Shown piece by piece: positions 32,710 through 44,723 of a stretch of 64,000 bases of DNA. The translations under genes were made by a program, and so were the position numbers. This DNA is from Dastarcus helophoroides. Lineage: Eukaryota > Arthropoda > Insecta > Coleoptera > Bothrideridae. Each line of letters opens with the position of its first letter. Position 1 is the first letter of the stretch. The notes under the pieces are model-generated. The model saw only the letters and a list, made by a program, of their open reading frames with translations, made no database searches and had not been told where the DNA came from. The stretch lies in assembly GCA_028583605.1 (NCBI GenBank), contig CM053337.1, positions 24,538,162 through 24,602,161 of the forward strand, written 5' to 3'.

Positions 32710-34430
32710 CTAAACTGAATCTTTCTTCCACTTGAGTGGTGAAGAGATTTTATATGATAAAACATACATTGTGCTTATCTCTTTTCTCACTTACGTCTAA
32801 GTTTGTTTCGTGGTCTTATTATAAACCATGTAAACTTCCCAGTAAGCTAGAAATAACGAAAAGACGTCCGAGTAACAAGGTAATTACTTTTTTTTAACTA
32901 AGTAAGAAAAATGCTGATGATATAAAAACTTTACATAACGTTTTTCCAATTGTGTATCTTGAAATAGATCAAAAAATTAAAACCATGAAGCATTTTGTTT
33001 TTGCTATGGCGATATCCGTTGTTATAAAAATCAACCCTCACGAAATAAGCAGCTTCGCAATGGAAAAGAAATAATCGTAAAATCAATGATATCATATAAA
33101 AACAATGTCATACTCGAATTAAAATTTCCTCTGAACATCAAAGGGTAGTAATTCAATAAAATAAATTTTAGTGAAAACTTTCCAAATAAATTTTACCGCT
33201 ACAGTCCCATTCGATGCGACAGGACAGTGGGGATATGCCATATTCTAAAGCAGACATCGTTCGGCACCAAAACACAACACTTTCCAACAGAAATATTATT
33301 TTCCTACAGGCAGACAGAACGCATAAATCAAGAAGGTTTTTCGATGTCGAGAATTTTTCACATTGGCTTTTTTTTAGTGTCACTTCGTTGCCGGGAGATC
33401 CTGAGCTTGTCAAAATATATTATGCAAATGGTGCTTTAGGGATTTAAAATTTAAACAATGAAAGTAAAACCATAAAATATATTTATATGTTCTTTTTTCA
33501 TGGAGACAACGTTTGATCAATGATCGTTTATTGTGGTACAGAAATGGATCGAGTCGACCCCAAAGTAGCTATTCTAAAATACGATTCATTAATGTCGCAT
33601 ACATTCGCAGGGTGTCTACTTTTGATGACGTAGTTGCAGATAAATCTGGTTTGATTAATGTGCTGTTGCATTATTTCTAATTGATAAACGGGTGGATATT
33701 GATTATGATTTTAGAAGAAACTAAGTTTCCACGCCAATTTCGTTTCTCTGTAGTGCTCAGCTTTCGGTAGCTCTCTGCTCAAGAAGAAAGTTTATACACA
33801 TACACAGCTCATATACTTAGAGAAATAGAATTTGAACAATCACCCATTTGGAATAGCACTCGTCACTTGAAAACGTAGAAATCCCTGTAACTGAGGATAA
33901 ATTTCATGGAGTCATCAAAAGTTTAGTAACCTATTTAAACATTCCACTAAACAATTACTTTAGATAAGGCCATTCTAGATGAATATCTTAAATGTTACAT
34001 GTGAATAAGAAAATATATTTTTCCTTTATTAGAGCTGATAATTTAATTACGAATGTAAATAACAAAGCGAAAGTGGAGCATATTAATATTATTTCAAAGT
34101 TAGTACCATCGTAAAGAGACAACTTCTTCTTGAGAAATATTTGATATTTATTTTATTAATTAACTGTATCGCTATCAATGACGTCAAATCACGGAGGTTC
34201 TCGTCAAAAAATACCCAATTTTTTTTTGTATGGAATATAATGTAAATTTTCACGACAAAAAGGTTCTCTTACTAAAGACTCCTGGTTTGTGTGTTGTTGT
34301 AAGTATATCACGATGTATCTTGTTCTTTTAAATCAAGCAACTGTTGTCTTTCCCTATTGATTCTACGTCACTGGTAGTGATACAAGTTTTTAAATAAGAC
34401 TAATGAATTTTTATTAAAAAATAATTTCTG
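32710..34430. other. Low-copy DNA with overlapping short frames
   Basis: 33168-33447 is open on both strands (plus-strand peptide ends SLPGDPELVKIYYANGALGI; the minus-strand frame is Cys/Ser-rich). I cannot decide between them, and either could be a terminal exon. The rest shows no frame or repeat. The absence of A/T-tract array makes 31.5-34.4 kb the least repetitive block of the window. Confidence 0.35.
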
Positions 34431-36485
34431 TGCACCAAACTTTATCATCTTGGCTTGAATAAGCTCAGAAATATTGAGAAAAAAGTCATTATCTTGGTGT
34501 TATGCTTAAACGACTCTAGCTTTCTTCGGATGCATTTTCGAGCCCACTTTGTAAAAACCTTTTTGTTTTATTTCTTTAAGGAGTTAATTTTAAAAATACA
34601 CGTAGGTTATTACCGGACACCTGAACAGAATTTCAAGTTTAAACTTGAGTCAACATTTTAAAAAATAAATGCTCTCTTTTACAAGTTTTAAAAAATTAAA
34701 TATTTCTTTAAATTTGTTTCGATTTTTTTCCCAAATATTTTTTTTTTTCTAAACTGGAAACGTTTCTTGACACAAGATTTTGAGGACTTCTTTGAAGATT
34801 AGACTTCTTTTTTAAAGAATAGACAGAGAAATCTAAAAAAAATAAGTAAAACATGTTGAGGTTAAACATAAAATTTTTACATTTTCCCAAACTATCAACT
34901 TTACAATCTCAAAGCGAAGATTTTAAACCCCAAATATATTTTATTTCAGAATTTTGAGTTAATCGAAATTTGGAATTCCCTCCCAAAAATTTGAATCTAT
35001 TTCTGTGTTCACTCAGCCTTTGTGTGAATATTTCGCTTATTCTTGGTATTTCGACTGAAATTTGAAACAATATTTACTTTTACTTTAAATTTTAAAGACA
35101 TTACTGAAAAAAATCTTCATATTTTTCAAAACTTTAACTTATCTCCGCTTTATCGCCAAATTCAGTATACAAAATTTACATATTTTTCTCACATTTTTGA
35201 AACTTGTCTTAAAATGTTAAGGTTGTTTCTTGGAATTTGAATTTAATCATAAAATTTTATTATGACAGTTAAAAAGGAAATTGTTTAAATATCCTATGGT
35301 GAATAAGTCGAGATTTTGACATAATCCAAAATTTTGAGGGATCATCTATTTAATAAATCTTAAAGCACTGACTGACAGACAACGCACAGCTTAAACGGAT
35401 GGATGTAAGCATTAAATTTTATACAAGTGTTCCCCGTAATACGTAGGGGAGCACTAAGAGAAGACTTTTTAAAATTCAACCTCTAAGATACTAAAAATGG
35501 GCATTAACGGAAAGGCGATGTTTATACTTATATAATGAATAATCCATAAGATTGTATTTAAAGTTGCCTATAAGCGTTGAGAACTGATATCGTTAACAAT
35601 ATGTCTATACAATTTTATATAAATTTTTGAAAGTGATTTTGCAAGTCTTTTTATGTTTTTTTTTAATTAAAGTTAAACTTTCATATCTTAAGTTAAAATT
35701 TGAATTTCTACTAAACTTTTTCGAAATTTTAATTTAAAGTCGAAATTTGGACATGGAATTTGGAGAAGAAACTTTTAAATTAAAAAAAATGTTTTCTTAC
35801 ATTTCCTACTTTTCGAAAATACTTCTAAATTTCGACTTTTTTTAAACTCTTTAGTTTAAAATTGAAAAATGCTACTTTTTAGAAAGGCAACTTTAATATT
35901 GAAATTGAGTTAATTTTTAACGTTGCTTTATAAAATTCGTTTAAAATTTAAAAATTCGTAACATGGAAAATTTGACTCTTCAAAAAAATTAAAAAAATTT
36001 TGGAACAGGGGAATTTTTCAAATAGTTACTACTACAAAAATTTGAAGTTTCAAAAAAACACTTTAAAAAAAGTTGAAAAAATTTCGAAGTTTTTAGGAAA
36101 AGTCGAACTTTTGAGAACAGTTAGAAATTTCGAAAAGACTTCAGAGAAAAAAGCCATCACTTCGAAAACAGTAAAAATGTTGATGATAAAAGGTAGAAAT
36201 TCTTGAGTTGAAAATTCTCAAAAAATTCAAGATCTCAAAAGGTTGCAATTTTGAAAAAAGATCATTTTTTCAAAAACGGTAAAAATTTTCTTAAAAAAAT
36301 TCAAATTTCTCAAATTTATTGAACAAAAGTCAAAACTTCGAGAAAAAGACAAAATTTAAAAAAAAGTAGAATTTTTCAAAAAGAAAGTAAAATATTTAAT
36401 AGAATGGCAAAAAGTTTAAACAACAGTTGAAATTTTCAAAAAAAAAAGTGAACATTTTTGAAAAAAGGTAAATTTTTTTAGTTTT
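34431..36485. repeat. Degenerate A/T-tract array, orientation switching
   Basis: T-rich orientation at about 34660-35250 and 35640-35900, then A-rich orientation from about 35950 to 36480. About 35340-35620 is ordinary non-coding sequence. Short frames are low-complexity. Confidence 0.6.
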
Positions 36486-36778
36486 GATGGAGCGGACTGG
36501 TCCTTGGTTATCATCAAAAATTGAAATGCAAATCTTGTCTCCTGAAAACAAGAAAAATTTAAAAACACAACAAAGGTTGCTCTAGGGCATTTCAATAGCC
36601 ATCTTCAGATAGATACTCTCTCAGAGAGATACTCTAAAGCGTTTCGACAGCCAAGCTATTATCTTCAAAGACATGCTTTCTGAAGATGATAGCTTTACTA
36701 TGGAAACACATTAAAGTAACCTTTGTTGTGTTGAAATATTTCTTGGTTTCAGGGGACAAGATATTACTTTTAATTTAG
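36486..36778 (+). mobile_element. Hammerhead-family inverted element, rearranged copy I
   Basis: It begins TGATGGAGCGGACTGGTCC. The left arm is followed by a partial second left arm (GCGTTTCGACAGCCAAGC, about 36640), and then the right arm (CTGAAGATGATAGC ... TTTCAGGGGACAAGATATT). All cores carry at least one change at an invariant base (TTGAAGA; GGAAACACATT). The duplicated arm suggests internal recombination between inverted arms. Confidence 0.8.
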
Positions 36779-36842
36779 AAAGGTTTTCAAAACTAAAAAT
36801 GTTTTAGCTTAAACATAGATATATATATAAACAGATATTAAT

Positions 36843-36957
36843 AATTCCACGATGTTTCTATAAATATTTGCTATGACCTAACCTGGTTTCGCCGACGATT
36901 GTGAAAAGCGAAACCAAATCCGGTCATTGCAAATATTTATAGAAACATCGTGGAATT
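36843..36957. mobile_element. Small hairpin MITE
   Basis: AATTCCACGATGTTTCTATA ... ATGACC (36843-36878) pairs with 36922-36957. Inside, GGTTTCGC (36885-36892) pairs with GCGAAACC (36907-36914). The whole 115 bp can form one long hairpin with an interruption. No family is recognised. Confidence 0.75.
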
Positions 36958-37029
36958 TTTAATACATTTTGTTGTATTTATCGTTAATAGATTTTAATAG
37001 TTATAAATGGGTTCTATAATGCACAGACC

Positions 37030-37935
37030 AATAGGTTGGAACATTTATTAGATTCGAAGTTTGGAAACCGGTTTCGAGCTTGTTAGATCTCGTCAGTTTG
37101 GTATATCCAACTCGAATGCTAACAAATGTTTAGACAAGTAAGTACTAAAACATTCACAGGCGTCAAGCGAGTGACTCTTAGTACTACCACCTATTGGTTC
37201 ATAGAGAAACTATGGCCATCGCCCACAATGTCGTATGCTAGAAGAATGCAACCCAGACTACAAATTCATGCAGCCCGCCAGGCGTGTATAGTGAATCATA
37301 GGTAGCTAAACTACCAACAGTTGAAACACTGCCACCTAGCGAAGCGGTTGCTCTCTAGGAGAGTTCCCAGAAGCTGGAATTTGTTTTTAAAAATTTATTA
37401 GTACAAGACCAATAGGTTTGAACATTTATTAGATTCGAAGTTTGGAAACCAAATACCGGTTTCGATCTTGTTAGATCTCGTCAGTCTGGTATATCCAACT
37501 TGAATGCTAGCAAAAGTTCATACAAGTAAGTACTAAAACATTCACAAGCGAGTGACTCTTAGTACTACCACCTAAAGTGGCTCTTAGTACTACCATCTAA
37601 GGTGGTAGTACTAAGGGTCACTCGCTTGACGCCTGTGAATGTTTTAGTACTTACTTGTCTGAACATTTGTTAGCATTCCAGTTGGATATACCAAACTGAC
37701 GAGATCTAACAAGATCGAAAGCGGTATTTGGTTTCCAAACTTCGAATCTAATAAATGTTCAAACCTATTGGTCTGTGTATTATAGAATCCTTGTCTTCTG
37801 GGAACTCTCCTAGAGAACAACCGCTTCGCTAGGTGGCAGTGTTTCAACTGTTGGTAGTTCAGATATATATGATTCACTATACACGCCTGGAGGGCTGCAT
37901 GAATTTGTAGTCTAGGTTGCATTCTTCTTGCAGTT
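37030..37935. repeat. Large palindrome made of the RTE 5'-end repeat
   Basis: Left arm about 37250-37590, right arm about 37600-37930. Both contain, mirrored, CTACAAATTCATGCAGCC, AGGCGTGTATAGTGAATCAT, CCACCTAGCGAAGCGGTTG, TTGGAAACCAAATACCGG-type sequence and ACATTCACAGGCG/AGTGACTCTTAGTACTACCA. An extra partial copy precedes it (37030-37200). The left arm carries a ~33-bp piece (about 37376-37408, GGAATTTGTTTTTAAAAATT ... GTACAAGA) that is the subterminal sequence of the mariner at 40495. The repeat also forms the leader of the RTE element at 13.7-16.5 kb. Confidence 0.8.
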
Positions 37936-39248
37936 ATAAATGGGTGTTTATTAAAAAAAAACAAAATTTTCAAAAAATTCAAATTTTGAGAAAAAAATCT
38001 TGATGTTAAAATTTTACAAGAAGTCAAAATTTTGAAAAAAGGAAGATATTTTCCAATAAAATCAAATTCTAAACAAAGCTATAGCTTTGAGAACAAGTCG
38101 AAATTTTGATGAAAAAAGAAATTTTCACAAAAAGTGAAAATTCTGAAAAAAGTTTAAAAATAATAAAAATGTCAAATTTTGGAGAAACATTTAATTTTTG
38201 AAAAGAGTGAAAATTAAAAAAACTGAGTTTTTCAAACGAAATTTTAATTTACTACATAAACCTCGAGAAAAATTCGAAATTTTTGACAAAAGACGTAATT
38301 TTCAAAAAGGGGCAAAACTTCGAGGAATTGTCAAAAGTTGGAGCAAAATAGAAATTTCGAAAAGAAAGGGTAGAATTTTTAAAATGTCAATTTTTCAATA
38401 TGATTAATTTTTTAGAAAAATTCTAAATTTTGAACAAAAATCACAATAGTGAGAAAAGATCAAAATTTTGTGTCAACGTTCTGAATTCAGAAAATAAATC
38501 AAAATCCTGATGAAAAGCGAAACTGAAAAAGTCTTGCAATTATTAAAATATATAAAAATTTGGAAAATGGATATTTAAAAAAATGAAAAATTTAAGTTTC
38601 GAAATTTTTAAAGTATAAAGACGAAAAGCTTAGGTCGAAAAATGTTCAAAAATTTTCAATAAAAATTAAAGGCAGACTTATCATTTTTAGAAAGTCAAAA
38701 TTTTGACAAAAAAGTCAAAATTTTGAAAAAAGTCGAACTAAAAGAAACAAACACTTAAGAGACTTAATATTTGCAAAAGTTGAAGCTTTCAAACAAAATC
38801 AAATTTTCAAAAAGAATTAAAATATTTTGAAATAGTCGAATTTAAAAACAGTCAGATCACAGGCAGACTTTCCATCATTTTTGGAAGGTCAAAATTTTTG
38901 AAAATAGATCGAACTAAAAAAAAACAAACACTTAAGTGACTTAATGTTTGCAAAAGTTGAAGCTTTCAAAAAAAAATCAAATTTTCAAAAAGAATTGAAA
39001 TGTTTAATAATCGAAATTAAAAACAGTCAGATTTGCAAGAAATTTAAAATCTCGAGTCGAAAGGTAAAAGAAGGTTAACATTTTCAAAAATAGGGTTAAG
39101 CATTTGAAAACCGTGAATATTTTCCAAAGATTCCGAAACTTCGAGATAATTTTAAAATATTGAAAAAACTTAAAACATTTAAAAGGAAATTTTTAATGAA
39201 GTTAAAAATTTCCAAAAATAAAAAGTTTAATAAGCAACATTTTTTAAT

Positions 39249-39395
39249 TTTGGTGGAACGCACTGGTCATTGGTTATCTTCAAAAATTGAAATACAAATC
39301 TTGTCCCCTAAAACCAACAAAGATTAAAAAACACAACAAAGGTTGCTCTAGCACATTTCGATAGCCAACTTATTATCTTGAGAGAGACTCAATGT
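39249..39395 (+). mobile_element. Hammerhead-family element, left half, copy J (tandem-repeat unit)
   Basis: GGTGGAACGCACTGGTCATTGG through CCCTAAAACCAACAAAGATT to CATTTCGATAGCCAAC, then cut. The minus-strand core reads CTCAAGA, so an invariant base is lost. The left half is nearly the same as copy K, 453 bp downstream. Confidence 0.75.
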
Positions 39396-39701
39396 TTACA
39401 AAAGTAGAAGTGTTCACAAAAAAATTAAATTTTTAAAGAGAATTAAAATATTTGAAATAGTCAAATTAAAAACCAGTCAAATTTGCAAAGAATTTGAAAT
39501 GTCGAGTTGAGAGTTCAAAGAAGGTTAAAATTTTCGAAAATAGGGTCAACCATTTGAAAACAGTGGAAATTTTCTAAAAATCTCAAAACTTCGAGATAAT
39601 TTCAAAATATTGAAAAATACTTGAAAGATTAAAAAGGAAATTTTAAAAAAAGTTAAAAATGTCCAAAATTAAAAAGTTTAATAAACAACATTTTTTAATT
39701 T

Positions 39702-39840
39702 TGGTGAAAGGACTGGCCCTTGGTTATCTTCAAAAATTGAAATAGAAATTTTGGCCCCTGAAACCAACAAAGATTAAAAAACACAACAAAGGTTGCTCTA
39801 GCTCATTTGGATAGCCAACTTATCATCTTCAGAGAGACTC
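39702..39840 (+). mobile_element. Hammerhead-family element, left half, copy K (tandem-repeat unit)
   Basis: Same extent and breakpoint as copy J, with the variant GGTGAAAGGACTGGCCC start. It shows that the half-element was amplified as part of the ~450-bp unit, not by two insertions. Confidence 0.75.
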
Positions 39841-40494
39841 AAGATTTGCAAAAGTTGAAGCGTTCAAAAAAATCAAATTGAATTAAAATATTTTGAAATA
39901 ATCGAATTTAAAAACAGTCAGATTTGCAAAAAATTTGAAATCGTGAGTTGAAAGTTCAAAGAAGGTTAAAATTTTCAAAAGTAGGGTCAAACATTTAAAA
40001 CCAGTGAAAATTTTCTAAAAATTTCAAAACTTCGAGATAATTTCAAAATATTGAAGAATACTTAAAACAATGAAAAGGAAATTTTAAAAAAAGTTTAAAA
40101 TGTTCAAAAATAAAAAATTTAACAAGGACCACAGTTATAAAAAAGTAAAAAGTTTCAAAAAAAGCAAAATATATCCCAATAAAGTAAAATTTTGAAAAAG
40201 TTATAAAAGTTGAAATATTCCAAAAGTCAACATTTTTAAGAAGTCGCAATTTTCGAAATCAAATCAATATTTCGAGAAAAAATTGAAATTTTGGTTAAAC
40301 GAGAGAATAACGACTTTGTGAAGAAAGTGGATGTTTTAAAATGTCCAAATTTTCAAAATAAGTCGAAGTTTCCAATAAAAATTGAGTTCTTCAAAAAAGT
40401 TGGAATTTTTAAAAAGATACCCAACAATCATTTCTTTCTTTTTACGTAGACGAAGACGCGGGTATCAGCTAGTGCAAGAATGAGTTTCTAAATA

Positions 40495-41662
40495 CAAGGG
40501 TAAATCAAATATAAACTGGAATTTGTTTTTAAAAATTTATTGGTACAAGATACATATATAAAAATGATTAATTGTTTTTCTACATAACCTCCTGATTTTG
40601 CTATGCATTGTTCCCAACGGATTGGGAGTTTTTTAATGCCATCATCATAAAAAGAATGGAGGCGTGTTTACAATCGATTGCGCACAAAAGTCTCAACAGC
40701 AACATCGTGCAGCAATGGCCCAAACATATGATAATTGCATGGTGATAATTCGGGACTATAAGGAGAGTGCTATAATGTTGCCCAATGCATTTTCTCTCAT
40801 TTTTGATACCTCAGATTGGCTGAGAGGGGGCGCGCATTGTTGTTAGGCAAAATCACCTTTCTGAGCAAAAATTTGCACCTCTTCCACCGATATGCACGTT
40901 TTGCTTCATCCAATAGCTAGCAGCAGTATTCAGCATTAAGCGTATGCTGTTCATGCAACAAACCAACCTCCACAACTCCTTTAAAATCCCAAAGCACTGC
41001 CGCAAGAATCTTTCCAACTGAGAGGCAAGTTTTTGCCTTGATGAGTGCACCTTCTTTCTTCTCCACTCTACCGCTTGTATAGATTCAGGGGTGGACCCAA
41101 GTATCATCATACGTAACAATACGTTGCAAAAAACCATCACCTTCACGTTAAGAACCTCCAAGACGACGCTGACAAACTTCCAGACGTCGTTGTTTTTGTT
41201 CTTTAGTCAAAGGACGAGGTACTCACCTGGCAGCATTAACCGAACCATGTTCATGCAGAAAATCGACGTGCACAACAGCGTTAATCTTGTCCGTGGTCAC
41301 ACTGGTCCAAGGATGACGGGCTAGGGATTCATTTTCAACTTGAATTCATCCTTCTAAAATTTTTTGAGTCATTCATACACTTGAGTTTTCTTCAAATAAG
41401 TATCCCCAAACAGTGCTGCTAGTCTATGAAGAATTTTGGCGGGCTTTACACCTTTAACGGCAAAAAATTTAATAATGGTGCGCTGCGCAACGTGCGGATG
41501 AACCTCTTGCTCACTCATTGTATTTACAATTGACGAACGGCGAGAACAGAATTCGCTTGAGCGCGTGATATCCCCACCTAACATGTCTAAAGGAATGTGC
41601 ACACTCCCGACGCCCTCATGGCAACGTGATAGAAATTCTGGTTCATGTTTGATTTACCCTTG
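40495..41662 (-). mobile_element. mariner transposon bounded by TIRs and TA
   Basis: CAAGGGTAAATCAAATATAA at 40495 and, on the minus strand, CAAGGGTAAATCAAACATGA ending at 41662 are the terminal inverted repeats. TA flanks both sides (40493-40494 and 41663-41664). At 1168 bp it is slightly shorter than an intact mariner (about 1.3 kb), consistent with an internal deletion. Confidence 0.9.
40520..41524 (-). pseudogene. mariner transposase, inactivated
   Basis: The minus strand starts MSEQEVHPHVAQRTIIKFFA, matching the mariner N-terminal helix. Further pieces in shifting frames: IQVENESLARHPWTSVT, VPRPLTKEQKQRRLEVCQ, IVTYDDTWVHP (first catalytic Asp), SGRVEKKEGALIKAKTCLS, NNNARPLSANLRYQK (second Asp replaced), HSPYSPELSPCNYHMFGPLL (third Asp replaced by Asn) and KLPIRWEQCIAKSGGYVEK at the end. 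About 40 residues between the HTH region and WVPRLLT-type segment are missing. Two of three catalytic Asp are lost, so no transposase can be made. Confidence 0.85.
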
Positions 41663-41664
41663 TA

Positions 41665-41940
41665 TTTGTTTAGAAATCACGATTTTCTTCTCAATTATTT
41701 AGTATTTTTTTATGGAAGTTTCTAACCTAATTTAAGAATCCCTGGATTTCGACTCAATACGTTATACTTTTGTTAAACATTTTAGTTTTAATTTCAAAAT
41801 TTTGATTCTAAAGCTCAAATAAAAAGAATCCTAACTGGACGCGCACGAAAAGAATTTAAAAAAATAGGTCGAAAATTCCAAACCTTGCTTCACATTTGTA
41901 AAAAGTACGAAGTAGAGTATATAAGTCATTGTAATTACTA
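41665..41940. other. AT-rich non-coding DNA
   Basis: Short stretch of degenerate A/T-tract sequence right of mariner; nothing else is seen. Confidence 0.5.
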
Positions 41941-42090
41941 TACACGCTGGTAGTGTATTTACCGGATTTGATTTGGGCCTACCATGTGCGTACCATACTG
42001 ATGAAACCCAATAAGGTCGAAAGTTGTCTCTGGTTCCCAAACGCTGAATCTAATAAATACCACAACCTATCATTCTGTGCATTAGAGTAT
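41941..42090. repeat. Divergent copy of the RTE 5'-end repeat
   Basis: ACACGCTGGTAGTGTATT, GTACCATACTGATGAAACCC, TGGTTCCCAAACGCTGAATC and TCATTCTGTGCATTAGAGT correspond in order to the right arm of the palindrome at 37.6-37.9 kb, with about one change in four or five bases. It is an older insertion of the same family. Confidence 0.6.
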
Positions 42091-43130
42091 TATTGATTGG
42101 TTTTCTTAATTCATTGAACATTACTTAATTTTCTAAGCTACACTTTTTTGAAAGGAACAATTTATTACATTCGAGATGTTCATCTATAGCTGATACATGT
42201 AATTAGACTGATACTAAGCATAGAGTACATAAATGTTAGAATCTTCATATTTTCACTGCCATTGTAACCTAATAGACCTACTGGACAGTGAAATGACCGC
42301 TAAGTTATGTACATATTCACATAAGAAACTAAATTATTAGGCGTTAACCAGATAAATCTTAATTTTTTTCAAGTTTTTACTATAAGCTTACATAAAATGT
42401 GTAATATAGATAGTTAGGTAATCATTAAAATCTATGTGAACATAACGTAGGCACAAAGTTGGCGAGACCGAGTGCTACAACTTGTGTCCAAACATAGAAC
42501 ATTGTAAGCTAAACTCCAACCCTATTAGTTTTAGTATTGTACATAGATTAAGACCATGGAAACATTTTCAAATTGAAACCGTCCAAATAAACCAAATCAC
42601 CATAAAACGAGATCGTTTATTAAATTTATAAGATAAAATGTGAAAGAAAATTAGACGAATAATTATTCGTGTAGCGTGTCAGAAATTATTGCAATCAAGC
42701 CATCTTTATGTTTTTTGTTTCGAGGTGACAATTTCCATCCGACGATTTTGAATTGAACGCTCAAGTTTACTAAAAGCGGCTTTCACGATTCAACAAAAAC
42801 TCTCTAATCCTTTAAAAAAGTGCGTTTACATTAATAATAAAGCTTGATTCGGAAACTCGACGAAAACGGTGTCAAAGGATAATGAGCATCAATTCTCAAA
42901 GGCTCAGATTTTGAAATAGCAACAGGATTCCTTCTAATTAAGGTGTCACGTCCGCTCAATACTGGGGCACATTTCCTTTCTGCTAAATAGTCCCGTATTG
43001 TACAGCGAAGCTTAAATTCTTTAAACCTAAGCTTCTCCGACTTCAAGTATTGTCGACAAGTGCACCAAGACGTATCTAATTTTCGTTCCGAGGACAACGT
43101 ATCCTATATCCTGAAATTGCATTTTCTTAC
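42091..43130. other. Low-copy DNA, no supported gene
   Basis: No A/T-tract array. A minus-strand frame of 88 codons (42831-43097) has normal composition but no ATG and no good splice sites, and an in-frame TAG lies just upstream. I do not call it. Confidence 0.4.
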
Positions 43131-43449
43131 TGTTGCGCGTTATTGGTTCGAGTGATTAATGTGCCGTAAATTGTAACCACTTTATTTCAAAACTGAACTC
43201 GGAACACTACAATTCACTAACTCTGTCTAATTAACTAACTTATTTATTGACTTCTAACTAACTAACTGACTCTAAGGAAAAGTCGACCGCCTTATATAAA
43301 TCCTGCTTAGGGTTCTAGAAGAATCCAGGAGATAAGGCTTATCGTTTGCCGACCGCTTATCTGCCGTTTGATTTATTATCGCGGCAGCTTCCCCTTATTA
43401 AATTTTCTAGAGAATTCTTAACTAAACTTTATAATTACTTTTTGTTACA
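43131..43449 (-). mobile_element. Solo LTR of the same gypsy-type family, copy 3
   Basis: TGTTGCGCGTTATTGG ... TTTTTGTTACA. It shares TTATATAAATCC, TCGCGGCAGCTTC and CCACTTTATTTCAAAAC with the other copies. Flanks are TTAC and TTAT, with one mismatch if these are the target duplication. Confidence 0.85.
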
Positions 43450-44368
43450 TTATTTATTATGTTGCGATATTTAAGTAATATTCGGGACCAAATTCGCTTA
43501 TGAAATATGCAAAATATGACTGCTTTCAATTTGAATTTGTTTCAGTTATTGTAAAATTATAATAAATAGATATATTTTTATTTAAATAGTCTATTAAAGT
43601 AGCTTCAAAAGCGATATATCAGTAGAAAAGCAAAAGATATTTTTGTTGTATATTTTCTTAATCGTTCAAATATTGGAGATATTTTGTATGTACCCCTTAT
43701 TTAAAATTTGAAGCCAAGTTTCTTTTTATTTTGTCTCAATGCGGCCCCTAGTGTGAAAAAATTACGTTAAAAGACCATGTGTCCTAATAAACATTACTCT
43801 TCATTTAATCTTTTTATCTGAGCACCCGCTCACCTAAATCAACGCTAACGGGCCGAAATTAAATTTGAACTAATTTAAATAATCTGGAAAGCCGCCCGAA
43901 AAGTTTCGAGGAGGTTAGCTAGTTAAAGTTCCCACCGGTGGCTTAATTTCAAACCGGAACATTCTAAAATGAACCGTTGAACTTATAATTTTTAGTATCT
44001 TGGCGTCGAAGTTGAAAAACTTTTGAAACGACGACAATCGTTTGGCATTTGCTACATATAGTAGATTCGTTATCGACTCTTAAGAAATTTGTTCGATTAA
44101 TTAGAAAATATATAAGCTTTAACTGATGCCAACTAAAGCATTTTTGGGGTGGCACAAATTAGAAATCACGATACAAGTCATCTCTTATTAATTACAGATG
44201 TTTTAGAAAAATATTTCAAAATAAAATCAAATTTCACTTTATTTATTTGATTGTTCCAAATCTTAAAGAGTAAACATTGAATTCTTTGTTGTACATGATG
44301 TCTCATTAGTGTGTCATTGGTAAGTAATATGTAAAGGAAAATAATCACTGACACAAGATGATTAATAT
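43450..44368. other. Low-copy DNA, no supported gene
   Basis: A somewhat GC-richer patch at about 43820-43960 (GCCGCCCGAAAAGTTTCGAG) shows no frame. Short frames at 43964-44155 and 44178-44417 have no motif. Confidence 0.4.
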
Positions 44369-44715
44369 TGTTGCGCGTTATCGGTACGAAAATTAAAACT
44401 TTGTTAATTTTAACCACTTTATTTCAAGCTTATTTTGGAACACTACAATTAACTATCAGACTATCTGGGTAACTAGCTAACCAACTAATTAATTAACTGA
44501 CTTACTAACTAACTCACTGTTTGATTAACTAACTGAGGGAAAGACGACCGCGTATTTATAGGCTTCTGGTTTTCTAGAACGCAATCCATACAGAAAAGGC
44601 TTATCGTTTACGGAAATATTTAGAGCGCTTATCTGCCGTATGATTAATTATTGCGACCGCTTCTTATTATCAAATTTTTCTAGAGAATTCCTTACTAATA
44701 CCAATTTTATAACTA
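44369..44715 (-). mobile_element. Solo LTR of the same gypsy-type family, copy 4
   Basis: TGTTGCGCGTTATCGG at the left. The right end is mutated (TATAACTATA in place of TTGCTACA). It has TATTTATAGG, repeated CTAACTAACT phrases, TTATTGCGACCGCTTC and CTAGAGAATTC. It ends a few bases before hammerhead-family copy L. Confidence 0.8.
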
Positions 44716-44723
44716 TATTTTTT

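Larger units (their letters stand above)
37936..40490. repeat. A-rich array with internal ~450-bp and ~205-bp tandem repeats
   Basis: From about 38660 a ~205-bp unit (GGCAGACTT ... CACTTAAG ... GCAAAAGTTGAAGCTTTCAAA) is repeated twice. From about 39000 to 40130 a ~450-bp unit occurs three times (CTTCGAGATAATTT at about 39137, 39588 and 40030). Its junctions contain the left half of the hammerhead-family element (39249 and 39702). The rest is degenerate array. Confidence 0.7.

Noticed and set aside
33168..33447. Overlapping open frames on both strands, possible exon
   Set aside because: The two strands are equally open and splice signals are weak. Without RNA or homology evidence neither can be preferred; mentioned only as low-copy DNA.
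36885..36914. CGAAACC/GGTTTCG hairpin as a hammerhead
   Set aside because: The GAAA-like motif lies within a simple palindrome, and no CTGANGA partner exists.
42831..43097. 88-codon minus-strand frame with normal composition
   Set aside because: It has no ATG start, an in-frame TAG immediately upstream, no convincing splice sites and no recognisable motif.
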